DNA of 62,864 nt from Clostridium bowmanii (GTDB lineage Bacteria; Bacillota; Clostridia; Clostridiales; Clostridiaceae). The notes under the pieces were generated by a model. The model saw nothing but the letters and a program-made list of their open reading frames with translations. It made no database searches and had not been told where the DNA came from. The position numbers were made by a program, and so were the translations under genes. Of this stretch, positions 25,464-34,643 are shown piece after piece (the first letter of the stretch is position 1; each line of letters begins with the position of its first letter). The stretch covers positions 1 to 62,864 of the forward strand of contig NZ_JAHLDL010000029.1 of the NCBI RefSeq assembly GCF_018861315.1. The letters run 5' to 3'.

Positions 25464-27173
25464 ATGTATAGTAGAAATAATATTTTTGGATCATCAAATC
25501 AAAGGAGAGAAAATCAAAAAAGAACTTGGATGCTAATGATTATATTTATGTTACTATTTTGTTTTTTAATTTGGAAAATAGTTAATTACATGTATTTTAA
25601 GGCTGAGCCTTTGAAAGCAATGTTTAATGCGCAATATACAATAGATGAAAAGTACGGTCTTCAGTATAATTTACTTGATCGCAATAATGTACCTCTTTTA
25701 GAGTATAATGTTAACTATTATGCAATTATTGACCCTGTAGATTATTTTAGATTTAATGAATATACCAGTAAATTTGATTTGCAAGCCTTAACATTTACTT
25801 TAAGAAATTATAATAGTAATTATGATCTAGAAAAGTTAAAAGGTAATAGTAATGGGGAGAAAATAAAATATAAAGTTGATGAAGTGACTTTTGAAAAGCT
25901 TAAGGATATTAAAAAAGTAAGAGGTTTTTATACTTATGCAGCTAATGAGATAAAAGAAGATAATAATAAATATTGGAATATTGAAAATATATTGACAAAA
26001 ACAAAATATAATAAAAATAGTATTGATCCAATAACGAAAAAGTACTTTAGCAAACTAGTATCTAAAAGTGCTGATTCTTTAGAAATGCAAATATATAATA
26101 AAACTAAAAATAATGAATTTACAAAAATAAGGTTTGTTAAAGGTGTTGATGGTGAAATATCTGAAGGTAAAATTATTGAGCCTGAAAAAAATATTAATGT
26201 GAGACTTACCTTAGATAAAGAAATTCAAGATAGTGCTTTAGATATTCTTCATGAGAAAAAATATGAAAAATATGACCAAATTGGTGTTGTACTAATGGAG
26301 AGCAGTACTGGTAAAATAAGAGCAATGGCTCAAAAGGATGATAGTTTATCCAATGCTAATTTAGGATATCCAAGTACTTATGGCGCTTATCCAGGATCGA
26401 TATTTAAATCTATTGTGGAAGAAGCTGGTCTAGATATGGATTTAATAAACAAGAATGAAATATATACAATAATTCCGGGCTTATTCCCAGAAGACTCACA
26501 TAATTATAACAACAAAAATAAATTTACAGTTGGTGAGGCTTTTCGGGATTCTTCCAATAACATCTTTGCTCAATTAGGCTGGAAGGTAGGATTTCAAAAT
26601 ATATATAATTATGCAGAAAATCAAGGTATGTTAAACAAAGTGCTAAATTTGGAACAGGAGCAAAGTGGTAAATTTGAAGTGGGTTTATCAAGTCCACAGA
26701 CAGATTTAAGTCAAACGGCTATTGGACAGAAGATTAGAATAACACCGATACAAGCAATTAGCATTCCCAATACTATTACAAATAATGGAATATATGTTAA
26801 GCCAAGCATAATAGATGCATATGTAAATGGTGAGAATAAAGTTTTAGAGAGAATTACTTCTAAAACTTATCAGGTGTTAAAAAAAGAAACTGCAAGAGAA
26901 GTTAAACTTGATATGATGGATGTGGTAAAAAATGGGACAGGAAGAGAAGCTATTGTTAAAGACATGGATATAGGTGGGAAAACAGGCACTAGTATGTATC
27001 TTGAAGAGGGAATAAAGTATTACGATGGGTGGTTTGTTGGTTTTTTTAATTTGCGGGGAAAAAATTACTCTATGGTTGTTTTCGTGAATAAAATTGATAA
27101 AGAAGAATCTGGTGGGAGTACAGCTGCTCCTATATTCAAAGAGATAGTTAATGCATTTAAAGATATGGATTAA
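25464..27173 (+). CDS. class B penicillin-binding protein (D,D-transpeptidase)
   Basis: 569 residues. There is a short basic N-terminus, a membrane helix at about 22-42 and an extracytoplasmic part. The transpeptidase domain spans about 245-569 with all three active motifs: SxxK at S312-K315 (GSIFK), SxN near 363-366 (DSSNN) and KTGT at 506-509. It crosslinks peptidoglycan. The N-terminal region is shorter than in SpoVD/PBP2 and no PASTA domain is visible. Sitting just before sigK it could be sporulation linked, but that is only positional. Confidence 0.9.
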   Translation: MYSRNNIFGSSNQRRENQKRTWMLMIIFMLLFCFLIWKIVNYMYFKAEPLKAMFNAQYTIDEKYGLQYNLLDRNNVPLLEYNVNYYAIIDPVDYFRFNEYTSKFDLQALTFTLRNYNSNYDLEKLKGNSNGEKIKYKVDEVTFEKLKDIKKVRGFYTYAANEIKEDNNKYWNIENILTKTKYNKNSIDPITKKYFSKLVSKSADSLEMQIYNKTKNNEFTKIRFVKGVDGEISEGKIIEPEKNINVRLTLDKEIQDSALDILHEKKYEKYDQIGVVLMESSTGKIRAMAQKDDSLSNANLGYPSTYGAYPGSIFKSIVEEAGLDMDLINKNEIYTIIPGLFPEDSHNYNNKNKFTVGEAFRDSSNNIFAQLGWKVGFQNIYNYAENQGMLNKVLNLEQEQSGKFEVGLSSPQTDLSQTAIGQKIRITPIQAISIPNTITNNGIYVKPSIIDAYVNGENKVLERITSKTYQVLKKETAREVKLDMMDVVKNGTGREAIVKDMDIGGKTGTSMYLEEGIKYYDGWFVGFFNLRGKNYSMVVFVNKIDKEESGGSTAAPIFKEIVNAFKDMD

Positions 27174-27210
27174 ATATATCTACAAAATATTATTTTTTTT
27201 AGTATACAAG

Positions 27211-27238
27211 CACTATTAATAAAATAAATCATATTATA
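27211..27238 (+). promoter_or_regulatory. possible sigma-E/sigma-K-type promoter of sigK
   Basis: CAC (27211-27213), 16 bases, then CATATTATA (27230-27238), which fits the sigma-K pattern AC-n16-CATAnnnTA. The -10 part also resembles sigma-E. It would allow mother-cell-specific expression with autoregulation. Confidence 0.45.
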
Positions 27239-27266
27239 TTAATAAGCACTATTAGGAGGAACTTCT

Positions 27267-27995
27267 GTGTTTTTCATGAATTGTTTATTAGATATGATTG
27301 GAAATGTTACATTTTTAACTGCTTATATAACTGGTAGTAGTTCATTTCCGCAACCCCTAAGTGAAGAAGAAGAAAAATGTTATTTAACAAAGTTAAAAGA
27401 AGGCGATTTACTAGCTAAAAGTATATTAGTTGAGCGGAATCTAAGATTAGTTGCTCATATAGTAAAAAAATATTCCTACCCAGGAAAAGATGTAGATGAT
27501 CTTATATCCATTGGAACTGTAGGACTAATTAAAGCTATTGATTCATTTGATACAAGTAAGGGAACAAGGCTTGCCACCTATGCAGCAAGGTGCATTGAAA
27601 ATGAGATACTCATGCTTATTCGTAATAATAAGAAAACAAAGGGTGAAGTGTATTTGCAAGACCCTATTGGCATTGATAAAGAGGGAAATGAGATATCTCT
27701 GATGGATGTATTAAGTAGCGATGAAGATTCTATTATTGAGATAGTAGAAAATAAAATACAAATTAAAAAACTTTATAATAAAATTAATGTAGCTTTGATG
27801 GATAGAGAAAAAATAATAATTCAAATGCGCTATGGTTTACTTGATGGCAATCCTAGAACTCAAAGAGAAATAGCATTGATTCTAGGAATTTCTAGGTCCT
27901 ATGTTTCTAGAATTGAAAAAAGAGCATTAAAGAAGCTTTACAGAGAATTAAATTGCACTAGTAAAACTAAATTGAATAGTCCAAATAAATTATGA
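27267..27995 (+). CDS. sigK: RNA polymerase sporulation sigma factor SigK (pro-sigma-K)
   Basis: 242 residues and uninterrupted. The N-terminal 20 or so residues form the hydrophobic pro-sequence removed on activation. Sigma-70 region 2 follows ([53 protein letters not shown]) and region 4 (RTQREIALILGISRSYVSRIEKRALKKL). It directs late mother-cell transcription such as coat genes. The GTG at 27267 lies 7 bases after AGGAGG. There is no skin-type insertion, unlike B. subtilis and C. difficile. Confidence 0.95.
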   Translation: MFFMNCLLDMIGNVTFLTAYITGSSSFPQPLSEEEEKCYLTKLKEGDLLAKSILVERNLRLVAHIVKKYSYPGKDVDDLISIGTVGLIKAIDSFDTSKGTRLATYAARCIENEILMLIRNNKKTKGEVYLQDPIGIDKEGNEISLMDVLSSDEDSIIEIVENKIQIKKLYNKINVALMDREKIIIQMRYGLLDGNPRTQREIALILGISRSYVSRIEKRALKKLYRELNCTSKTKLNSPNKL

Positions 27996-28084
27996 TATGG
28001 ATAAGAAAAAAATAAAAGAGGGTAATATTATAATTTTGTCGAATATTATAATTTCATCTAATTTTATAACCTGGAGATGATAAA

Positions 28085-28864
28085 GTGAAGTATACTGGAT
28101 TGCTTGGAAATAATATACAATACTCTCAATCACCACTAATTCACAAGGAGTATTACAAATTAAATGGATTTGATTTTAATTATAAGTTATTCGATTTACA
28201 AAAAAATGAAATAACTTATTTTATTGAGAATTTAGATAGAAATAATATAATTGGCTTTAATGTAACTATACCCTATAAAGAGCATATTATTAGCTATCTA
28301 AATAAGATAATATATCCAGCAAACGAGATAGGTGCTGTTAATACTGTTGCTGTAACAAATGGTAAGCTTGTGGGATACAATACAGATTATTTAGGTTTCA
28401 TAAAAAGTCTTCAAGTAGAGGGTGTTAAATCGCTAAAGGGTAGAGCACTAATAATTGGAAATGGAGGCGCAGCAAAAAGCATATTTTTTGCACTTAAAAA
28501 TTTGGGGATACAGTTTATAGATATTGCAGGACGAAACAAACAAAAAGTTATGGAGCAATTTTCTGAAATGCATAAATTTGTGGAGTTTAATTCTAGCATA
28601 AATTGCAATAACTATGATATAATTATTAATTGTACACCGCTTGGTGGGATGAATAATCTCGAAGAGTTTCCATTAAAACTAGAAAATACTTCAGAAAAAA
28701 ATATATTATACGATTTAATTTATATACCCGAGAAAACAAGGTTTCTGCAGCAAGGTGAGGAAAATGGAGCAAAGATTATAAATGGCAAGAATATGTTAGA
28801 ATTTCAAGCTCATTTTGCCATAGATATTTGGGAAACTTCATTAGAAGAACAGGAGGATAAATAA
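28085..28864 (+). CDS. aroE: shikimate dehydrogenase
   Basis: 259 residues. The substrate domain has YTGLLGNNIQYSQSPLIHKEYY and the catalytic-lysine segment NVTIPYKEHI near residue 62. GAVNTV and YNTDYLGF follow. The NADP-binding Rossmann part has IIGNGGAAKSIFFAL near residue 120, and GKNMLEFQA lies near the end. It reduces 3-dehydroshikimate to shikimate in aromatic amino acid synthesis. The start is GTG at 28085 after GGAG. It overlaps pilT by one base. Confidence 0.94.
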   Translation: MKYTGLLGNNIQYSQSPLIHKEYYKLNGFDFNYKLFDLQKNEITYFIENLDRNNIIGFNVTIPYKEHIISYLNKIIYPANEIGAVNTVAVTNGKLVGYNTDYLGFIKSLQVEGVKSLKGRALIIGNGGAAKSIFFALKNLGIQFIDIAGRNKQKVMEQFSEMHKFVEFNSSINCNNYDIIINCTPLGGMNNLEEFPLKLENTSEKNILYDLIYIPEKTRFLQQGEENGAKIINGKNMLEFQAHFAIDIWETSLEEQEDK

Positions 28865-29919
28865 TGATATCACTTAGCGAATTACTAGAAAAAACCACAG
28901 AACAGAATGCGTCAGATCTACACCTAACAGTTGGATCTGTACCAATTATTAGAGTTAATGGGCATCTAATGCAAATTGGCAAAGACAAATTAACTCCAGG
29001 GGATACTGAAAGGTATTCAAGAGAAATTTTAGAAGATTCTTATGAAGAATATTATGAATGTGGAGAAATTGATACTTCTTACTCTATTGGTGGACTTGGA
29101 AGATTTAGAGTCAATGTTTATAAGCAACGAGGAAGCGATACTATAGCTATTAGAGTAGTTGCACTGAAAATACCTACACTCAAACAACTTGAGTTTCCAG
29201 AGGTTGTTCGGGAACTTACCACAAAACAAAGAGGGTTAGTTTTAGTAACGGGACCTACAGGCAGTGGTAAAAGTACTACATTAGCTGCTATGGTAAATGA
29301 AATTAATTCTACTAGAGCCTGTAATATTATAACATTAGAAGATCCTATTGAGTATTTGCATAAACACAACAAATCTATTATAAATCAAAGAGAAATTGGC
29401 AAAGACAGTAAAAATTATAAAAATGCTTTAAGAGCAATACTTAGAGAAGATCCGGATGTTATATTAGTTGGAGAAATGAGGGACCTTGAAACAATTTCCA
29501 TTGCTATTACAGCAGCTGAAACTGGACATTTAGTTTTCTCTACTTTACATACTATAGGTGCTGCGAAAACAGTAGATAGAATAGTGGATGTTTTTCCTCC
29601 ACATCAGCAGCAACAAATTAAAGTCCAATTAGCTGCAGTAATGCAAGGAATAGTTTCTCAGCAATTAATACCTAAAATTAATGAAAAAGGAAGAGTGGCA
29701 GCCCTTGAGATAATGATATCTACTCCTGCAATTCAGAATCTTATTCGGGAAGGTAAAACCCATCAATTGCAGTCCTGCGTTCAAACGGGAGGGAAATATG
29801 GCATGAAAACTATGGATATGTCAATTGCGGAGTTGTACAAAAAAGGTATTATATCCAAAGACGAAGCAATGACTTACTCAGTTGATACTGAAATGATGAT
29901 AAGAATGCTTTCACTTTAG
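28864..29919 (+). CDS. pilT: type IV pilus retraction ATPase PilT
   Basis: 351 residues. The N-terminal PAS-like domain is followed by the RecA-like ATPase domain: Walker A GPTGSGKSTT at 130-139, the Asp box ITLEDPIEYLH near 158, Walker B ILREDPDVILVGEMRD near 193-208 and the His box AAETGHLVFSTLHT near 217. The C-terminal part has AALEIMI and the AIRNLIREGK-type helix. It powers pilus disassembly. The AIR motif of PilT appears as AIQNLIREGK. No other pil genes are in the window; this copy is co-transcribed with aroE upstream of ftsA. Confidence 0.94.
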   Translation: MISLSELLEKTTEQNASDLHLTVGSVPIIRVNGHLMQIGKDKLTPGDTERYSREILEDSYEEYYECGEIDTSYSIGGLGRFRVNVYKQRGSDTIAIRVVALKIPTLKQLEFPEVVRELTTKQRGLVLVTGPTGSGKSTTLAAMVNEINSTRACNIITLEDPIEYLHKHNKSIINQREIGKDSKNYKNALRAILREDPDVILVGEMRDLETISIAITAAETGHLVFSTLHTIGAAKTVDRIVDVFPPHQQQQIKVQLAAVMQGIVSQQLIPKINEKGRVAALEIMISTPAIQNLIREGKTHQLQSCVQTGGKYGMKTMDMSIAELYKKGIISKDEAMTYSVDTEMMIRMLSL

Positions 29920-30291
29920 TGAATAACTAAATGAATCTAAAAGCATGCATGATTTATAACTTTTGGCTTTGTATTTTTTTTGTTATAAATTATTTACCCA
30001 ATATTAATTGGGTATAATAACCTAAGTAATATAATATTGCTTTTTTTAGATATTGCTATTATACTAAGTCTAGAAGAAAAAGTTATTTTTTTTAATATTA
30101 ATATAATTTGGCTTACAAATTTTAAATTAAGTTTATAAATATCCGTAAAAATGCAATTAAATTATATCTGCTTTTAATTGTATTTAAATTTATAATAAAT
30201 ATTATAAAAAAACGATTTAAATAAGAGGAAAATTTATTTTTTTGTTGAATATATACATTTGAGGTTTCTCTTATGAGGGGGGATAAACTTA
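29920..30291 (+). other. intergenic region upstream of ftsA
   Basis: Very AT-rich. TTATAAC near 29953 faces GTTATAA near 29981 over a U-rich loop and may terminate pilT weakly. CCCAAT-atta-ATTGGG lies at about 29997-30012, immediately followed by TATAAT, which could be a -10 box for ftsA. No coding frame is seen. Confidence 0.45.
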
Positions 30292-31545
30292 ATGAAAGAA
30301 CATATAGTAGGAATTGATTTAGGATCGTCAAAGATATGTGGAGCAGTTGGTAAGATTAGTAGCAATGGAAAACTTCAGATTATAGGCATTACATCAGTGA
30401 TATGTAGTGGTTTAAATAAATCAGTTGTAATAGATATTGATAGCACAGCTGAAGCTATAAAACAATGTGTCATACAATTGGAACGTATGACTGATACACA
30501 AATAAGCGAGGGATATATATCTTTACCTGGAGGAATTTGTGAATTAGTAAGAAATACGGGAATGATTGCAATATCTTCTGAAGACAGAGAAATCAAACAA
30601 GGCGATGTGGACAGGGTAATTGAAGCCGCTAAGCTAATATCTGTTCCACCGGATAAAGAAATAGTCGGTGTTGAACCTGAACAATATATTGTTGATGGAT
30701 ATGACAATATCAAAGACCCTAGAGGCATGAGTGCAGAAAGACTGGAAGTAGAAGCACAAGTAGTCATGGCACAAACCACAGTAGTTAGTAATTTATTGAA
30801 AAGTGTAAGGCGTGCTGGAATTAAAGTTAATGGTATAGTACTTCAGCCATCAGCTATAGCAGAGGCAGTAATAAGAAAAGAAGAGAAAGACATGGGTATA
30901 GCGATTGTAGATGTTGGCGCAGAAACCATTGATATCTCTATTTACAAGGGTGCAAAACTAAAATATACATCTATTCTTCAACTAGGTGGCAATAATATAA
31001 CCAACGATATATCAGTTTGTCTTAAAATCCCATTTAGTGAAGGCGAAAAACTAAAGCTTAAATATGGAAGTTTAGTTAAAGGAAATGAGATGGATATGGA
31101 GAAAATTAGAGTTAAAGATTCATATGATAATTTTATGGAAATTGATAATAATTTATTAGTTGATATAATTGAGGCTAGAGTAGAAGAATTATTACATTTA
31201 ATTAAAAAGAACTTATTAAATAGTGGATATTACAAAGAAATTTCTGGTGCAGTTATAGTTGGTGGAGGGATATCTTTATTTAGAGGTACCACAGAACTTA
31301 GCAAAAAGATACTGGACAAGCCTGTAAGAATAGGCTCTCCAGATTACGTAGGAGCGGCTAGCCCTATATACGTTACAGCTGTGGGAATAGTCATACAAGC
31401 TGTTAATAATCTTAGAACTAGTAGTAGTCTATCTGAAGAATTAGATGAAAATTCATACGAAGACAAATGGTCAAAAAACCAAAATAAAAATGGAAAAAAT
31501 GGATTTGCATCAAAAATTAAAGGTTTTTTTGCAGATTTTTTCTAA
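30292..31545 (+). CDS. ftsA: cell division protein FtsA
   Basis: 417 residues, actin-like. GIDLGSSKICGAVG at residues 6-19 is the phosphate-1 motif. The SHS2-like subdomain follows, with VEAQVVMAQTTVVSNLLKSVRRAGI, then DVGAETIDISIY near residue 205 and AVIVGGGISLFRG near 320. A C-terminal basic-amphipathic tail (FASKIKGFFADFF) suits membrane attachment. It tethers FtsZ to the membrane at the division site. A strong GAGGGGG ribosome binding site precedes it, and ftsZ follows 15 bases later. Confidence 0.94.
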   Translation: MKEHIVGIDLGSSKICGAVGKISSNGKLQIIGITSVICSGLNKSVVIDIDSTAEAIKQCVIQLERMTDTQISEGYISLPGGICELVRNTGMIAISSEDREIKQGDVDRVIEAAKLISVPPDKEIVGVEPEQYIVDGYDNIKDPRGMSAERLEVEAQVVMAQTTVVSNLLKSVRRAGIKVNGIVLQPSAIAEAVIRKEEKDMGIAIVDVGAETIDISIYKGAKLKYTSILQLGGNNITNDISVCLKIPFSEGEKLKLKYGSLVKGNEMDMEKIRVKDSYDNFMEIDNNLLVDIIEARVEELLHLIKKNLLNSGYYKEISGAVIVGGGISLFRGTTELSKKILDKPVRIGSPDYVGAASPIYVTAVGIVIQAVNNLRTSSSLSEELDENSYEDKWSKNQNKNGKNGFASKIKGFFADFF

Positions 31546-31560
31546 AAAGGAGGCAGTGTT

Positions 31561-32652
31561 GTGCTAGATTTTGATGTTGAAGTTCAAGAATTTGCTCAAA
31601 TTAAAGTAATTGGTTGTGGAGGCGGAGGAAACAATGCTATAAACAGAATGATTATGGAGGGACTTAAAAACGTAGAGTTTATAGCTATAAATACAGATAA
31701 ACAGGCTTTAATTCTTTCTCAGGCGGTTCAAAAAATTCAAATTGGCGATAAATTAACTAAAGGGCTAGGAGCTGGTGCTAATCCAGAAATTGGTATGAAA
31801 GCAGCGGAAGAAAGCAAAGATGAAATTTCAGCAGCCATAAAAGGAGCCGATATGGTATTTATTACTGCTGGTATGGGCGGCGGTACAGGAACTGGTGCTG
31901 CACCTGTGGTTGCAGAAATTGCTAAGTCAATGGGAATACTAACTGTAGGAGTTGTAACAAAACCATTTCCTTTTGAGGGCAGAAAAAGAATGATTAATGC
32001 TGAAATAGGAATAAAGACACTTAAAGAAACAGTAGATACATTAGTAACAATTCCAAATGAAAGATTATTAACTATGGTAGATAAGAAAACTACATTAATG
32101 GATTCTTTTAAAATGGCAGATGATGTTTTAAGACAAGGTATACAAGGTATATCTGATTTAATTACTATACCAGGTCTTGTAAATCTAGATTTTGCAGATG
32201 TGAGAACAATTATGCTTGCTAAAGGTCTTGCACATATGGGTGTAGGTAGAGCTTCAGGTGATAATAGAGCACAAGAAGCAGCAAAACAAGCTATTTCAAG
32301 TCCATTACTCGAAACATCAATAGTTGGTGCTACAGGTGTTCTTTTAAATATTACTGGTGGAATGGATTTAGGGTTACTTGAAATAAATGAAGCAGCAGAG
32401 ATTGTACAAGGTGCTGCTGATCCAGATGCTAATATTATATTTGGTGCAGTTATAGACGAAGACTTAAAAGATGAAATAAGGATAACAGTTATTGCAACTG
32501 GATTTGAAAATGAAAATATATTAAAAAATAAAACTATTCCAAAGTCTAAAGAAAAAGAATTTGTGAAACCTATTGAAGAAGCGGCTTATACTAAAAATTA
32601 TGAAGATTCCGATTTAGAAATTCCAGCTTTTTTAAGAAGACAAAGTAAGTAA
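31561..32652 (+). CDS. ftsZ: cell division GTPase FtsZ
   Basis: 363 residues. It carries [15 protein letters not shown] at 17-30, the tubulin signature [16 protein letters not shown] near 108-123 and the T7 loop NLDFADVR near 205. The conserved C-terminal peptide is [10 protein letters not shown], which binds FtsA and other partners; the linker before it is short. Start is GTG at 31561, 5 bases after GGAGGCAG. It forms the Z ring for vegetative and polar division, so it is well placed next to spoIIGA-sigE. Confidence 0.96.
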   Translation: MLDFDVEVQEFAQIKVIGCGGGGNNAINRMIMEGLKNVEFIAINTDKQALILSQAVQKIQIGDKLTKGLGAGANPEIGMKAAEESKDEISAAIKGADMVFITAGMGGGTGTGAAPVVAEIAKSMGILTVGVVTKPFPFEGRKRMINAEIGIKTLKETVDTLVTIPNERLLTMVDKKTTLMDSFKMADDVLRQGIQGISDLITIPGLVNLDFADVRTIMLAKGLAHMGVGRASGDNRAQEAAKQAISSPLLETSIVGATGVLLNITGGMDLGLLEINEAAEIVQGAADPDANIIFGAVIDEDLKDEIRITVIATGFENENILKNKTIPKSKEKEFVKPIEEAAYTKNYEDSDLEIPAFLRRQSK

Positions 32653-32654
32653 TT

Positions 32655-32707
32655 CATTTCAAATAAAAAGACAAGTATGCTGATTTATTATTTATTTGGA
32701 TATGCAC
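32655..32707. repeat. dispersed palindromic element, copy D (degenerate)
   Basis: CAAATAAA (32660-32667) pairs with TTTATTTG (32691-32698). CTGATTTATTATTTATTTGG aligns with CTGAGTTGCTATTTATTTTA of copy A, and ATATGCAC with ATGTGCC. It lies 3 bases after ftsZ. Confidence 0.55.
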
Positions 32708-32710
32708 AAC

Positions 32711-32740
32711 AAATAAAGTGCCGTATAGGCGCTTTATTTG
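32711..32740 (+). terminator. terminator after ftsZ
   Basis: AAATAAAGtGCC pairs with GGCGCTTTATTT over gtata, with one G-T pair. The tail is only modestly T-rich. Confidence 0.65.
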
Positions 32741-32804
32741 CGTTTAAAATGATTTTGATTATTAATAGGACCAATTACCTCTAAAACAACATTACTTTGA
32801 CTAG

Positions 32805-32861
32805 AGACCTTATAATAGGCTTTATTATGGTGGTAGATTTGTAGGTGGTAGGTCTTTTTTT
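32805..32861 (+). promoter_or_regulatory. structured element with U tract upstream of spoIIGA
   Basis: AGACCT (32805-32810) pairs with AGGTCT (32850-32855) and is followed by seven U. Inside are TATAATA/TATTAT pairing and a GGTGGTAG / AGGTGGTAG direct repeat. It may be a terminator, a small RNA end or a leader element. Family unknown. Confidence 0.4.
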
Positions 32862-32944
32862 ATTACTTTTACCTGTTCATTTAAAATAATATAGAAATTA
32901 GTGACGATTTATAGAAGAATAAAATTAAAAAAATGTGGTAAAAA

Positions 32945-32977
32945 ATGACAAAATTTTGATTGCATAAGTAATATAAT
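32945..32977 (+). promoter_or_regulatory. possible Spo0A-activated promoter of spoIIGA
   Basis: ATGACA (32945-32950) inside a Spo0A-box-like AATGACAAAA, then a long 21-base spacer to TATAAT (32972-32977). The abnormally long spacing resembles the B. subtilis spoIIG promoter, which depends on Spo0A~P. Confidence 0.45.
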
Positions 32978-32998
32978 AATTTAAAGGAGGAAGGGCCG

Positions 32999-33805
32999 GT
33001 GATAGTATATGTAGATGTTTTAATATTAGTAAACTTTATAGTTAATCTATTCATATTACATGTTACTGTTCAAACATTAAGAAAAAGAGTAAGGCTTATA
33101 TGGTTGTGCCTTTCAAGTTTTTTAGGAAGCTTATATGTTTTAACAGTAGTTTACCCAAAGCTTAAATATTTGACATATACACCTTTTAAAATATTAGTAG
33201 TTATTGCAATGATTTTAATTGTTTTTAGAGAAAAAAGTATTTTATTCAATATTAAAGCTTCTTTAATTTATCTATTATATTCAATTCTTTTAGCTGGAAT
33301 GTGTATGTTTATTCAAATAAGCAATAGTAAAGATATGTCATTTAACGTAATCATAATAAATTTTCCCTATGAAAAATTATTACTCTCAGTAATGATAATA
33401 TATATCTTGATATATAGGATAATGATTTTTGTGGTGGATAGAAAAAAAATATCCACACTTATATACACCGTTGATATAATAAATAAAAATTATAAAAAAA
33501 CTATTAGGGCATTTTTAGATACAGGAAATGAGCTTCGAGAGCCTGCTACTAATTTACCAGTATTAATTGTTGAAAGGAACATTTTAAGTGAGATAATGCT
33601 TGAAAAAAATAATACCTATCAGATTCCCTATACTGTAGTAAATGGAAGTGTTGGTAGACTCACCGGTTTTAAACCAGAGTATATTAATATTCATATTGAT
33701 AAAAAAAACATTGAAACAAGGAATGTAATTATAGCCTTTTGTGAGTATAAATTAAGTAAAGATAATGACTATAATGCGCTTATGTCTAGAGGACTATTAA
33801 ACTAA
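32999..33805 (+). CDS. spoIIGA: sigma-E processing peptidase SpoIIGA
   Basis: 268 residues. The N-terminal half (1-145) has five membrane segments. The C-terminal half is an aspartic-protease-like domain with [12 protein letters not shown], whose D174 is the expected catalytic Asp. It cuts pro-sigma-E in the mother-cell septal membrane after a signal from the forespore. Start is GTG at 32999, 8 bases after AAAGGAGG. It is followed 55 bases later by its substrate gene sigE. Confidence 0.94.
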   Translation: MIVYVDVLILVNFIVNLFILHVTVQTLRKRVRLIWLCLSSFLGSLYVLTVVYPKLKYLTYTPFKILVVIAMILIVFREKSILFNIKASLIYLLYSILLAGMCMFIQISNSKDMSFNVIIINFPYEKLLLSVMIIYILIYRIMIFVVDRKKISTLIYTVDIINKNYKKTIRAFLDTGNELREPATNLPVLIVERNILSEIMLEKNNTYQIPYTVVNGSVGRLTGFKPEYINIHIDKKNIETRNVIIAFCEYKLSKDNDYNALMSRGLLN

Positions 33806-33860
33806 TGAGCTAAAACATCAACAATTATTATATGCTAATAATAGAAATAAGGAGGAGATT

Positions 33861-34568
33861 ATGTTTAATTTCAAAGTAATGTTAAACAAGTTATTTGTTA
33901 AATTCAAAATGTTTTCAAAAAATTTGTTTTATATTGGGGGTAATGATGCACTACCGCCTCCTTTGACTAAGGATGAAGAGGATGAATTAGTAATTAGGTT
34001 AGATACAGGAGATAAAAAAGTTAGAGCCACCTTAATTGAAAGAAATCTGAGACTGGTAGTTTATATAGCTAGGAAGTTCGAAAATACAGGCGTAAATGTT
34101 GAAGATTTAATTTCTGTAGGGACTATAGGACTTATAAAAGCAGTTAATACCTTTGATCCTAGTAAAAAAATTAAGCTAGCTACATATGCCTCAAGATGTA
34201 TTGAAAATGAAATTTTAATGTATCTTAGGCGGAATAGTAAGATTAAAACAGAAATCTCTTTTTACGAGCCCTTAAATGTTGATTGGGATGGCAATGAACT
34301 GCTACTTTCTGATATTCTTGGTACAGATAATGATGTGGTTTATAATATTATAGAAGATGATGTAGATAAACAATTGCTTTGGCTTGCTATGCAACGTTTA
34401 AATGCAAGAGAAAAAGAAATTGTGCAATTAAGATTTGGGTTAAATGGTACTACAGAAAAAACACAAAAGGAAGTAGCGGATATACTTGGAATATCTCAAT
34501 CGTATATCTCAAGACTTGAGAAAAGAATTATAAAAAGATTGAAAAAAGAAATAAATAAAATGGTATAG
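33861..34568 (+). CDS. sigE: sporulation sigma factor SigE (pro-sigma-E)
   Basis: 235 residues. The pro-sequence is the basic amphipathic first 28 residues, ending at [13 protein letters not shown], where SpoIIGA is expected to cut. Region 2 has [15 protein letters not shown] and [18 protein letters not shown], and region 4 [27 protein letters not shown]. It directs early mother-cell genes, probably including spoIVA and sigK in this window. Ribosome binding site AAGGAGGAG. Confidence 0.96.
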   Translation: MFNFKVMLNKLFVKFKMFSKNLFYIGGNDALPPPLTKDEEDELVIRLDTGDKKVRATLIERNLRLVVYIARKFENTGVNVEDLISVGTIGLIKAVNTFDPSKKIKLATYASRCIENEILMYLRRNSKIKTEISFYEPLNVDWDGNELLLSDILGTDNDVVYNIIEDDVDKQLLWLAMQRLNAREKEIVQLRFGLNGTTEKTQKEVADILGISQSYISRLEKRIIKRLKKEINKMV

Positions 34569-34579
34569 GGTTGTCTTTG

Positions 34580-34608
34580 GTATAAAAAATAAATCATAAG
34601 GACATAAT
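34580..34608 (+). promoter_or_regulatory. sigma-F/sigma-G-type promoter of sigG
   Basis: GTATA (34580-34584), a 15-base spacer, then GGACATAAT (34600-34608), matching the forespore pattern GyATA-n15-GGnnAnAnT. It lies between sigE and sigG and would let sigG be made in the forespore independently of sigE. Confidence 0.6.
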
Positions 34609-34643
34609 TTAAATGCAATTACTCAGAAGGGAATGATGACCTT

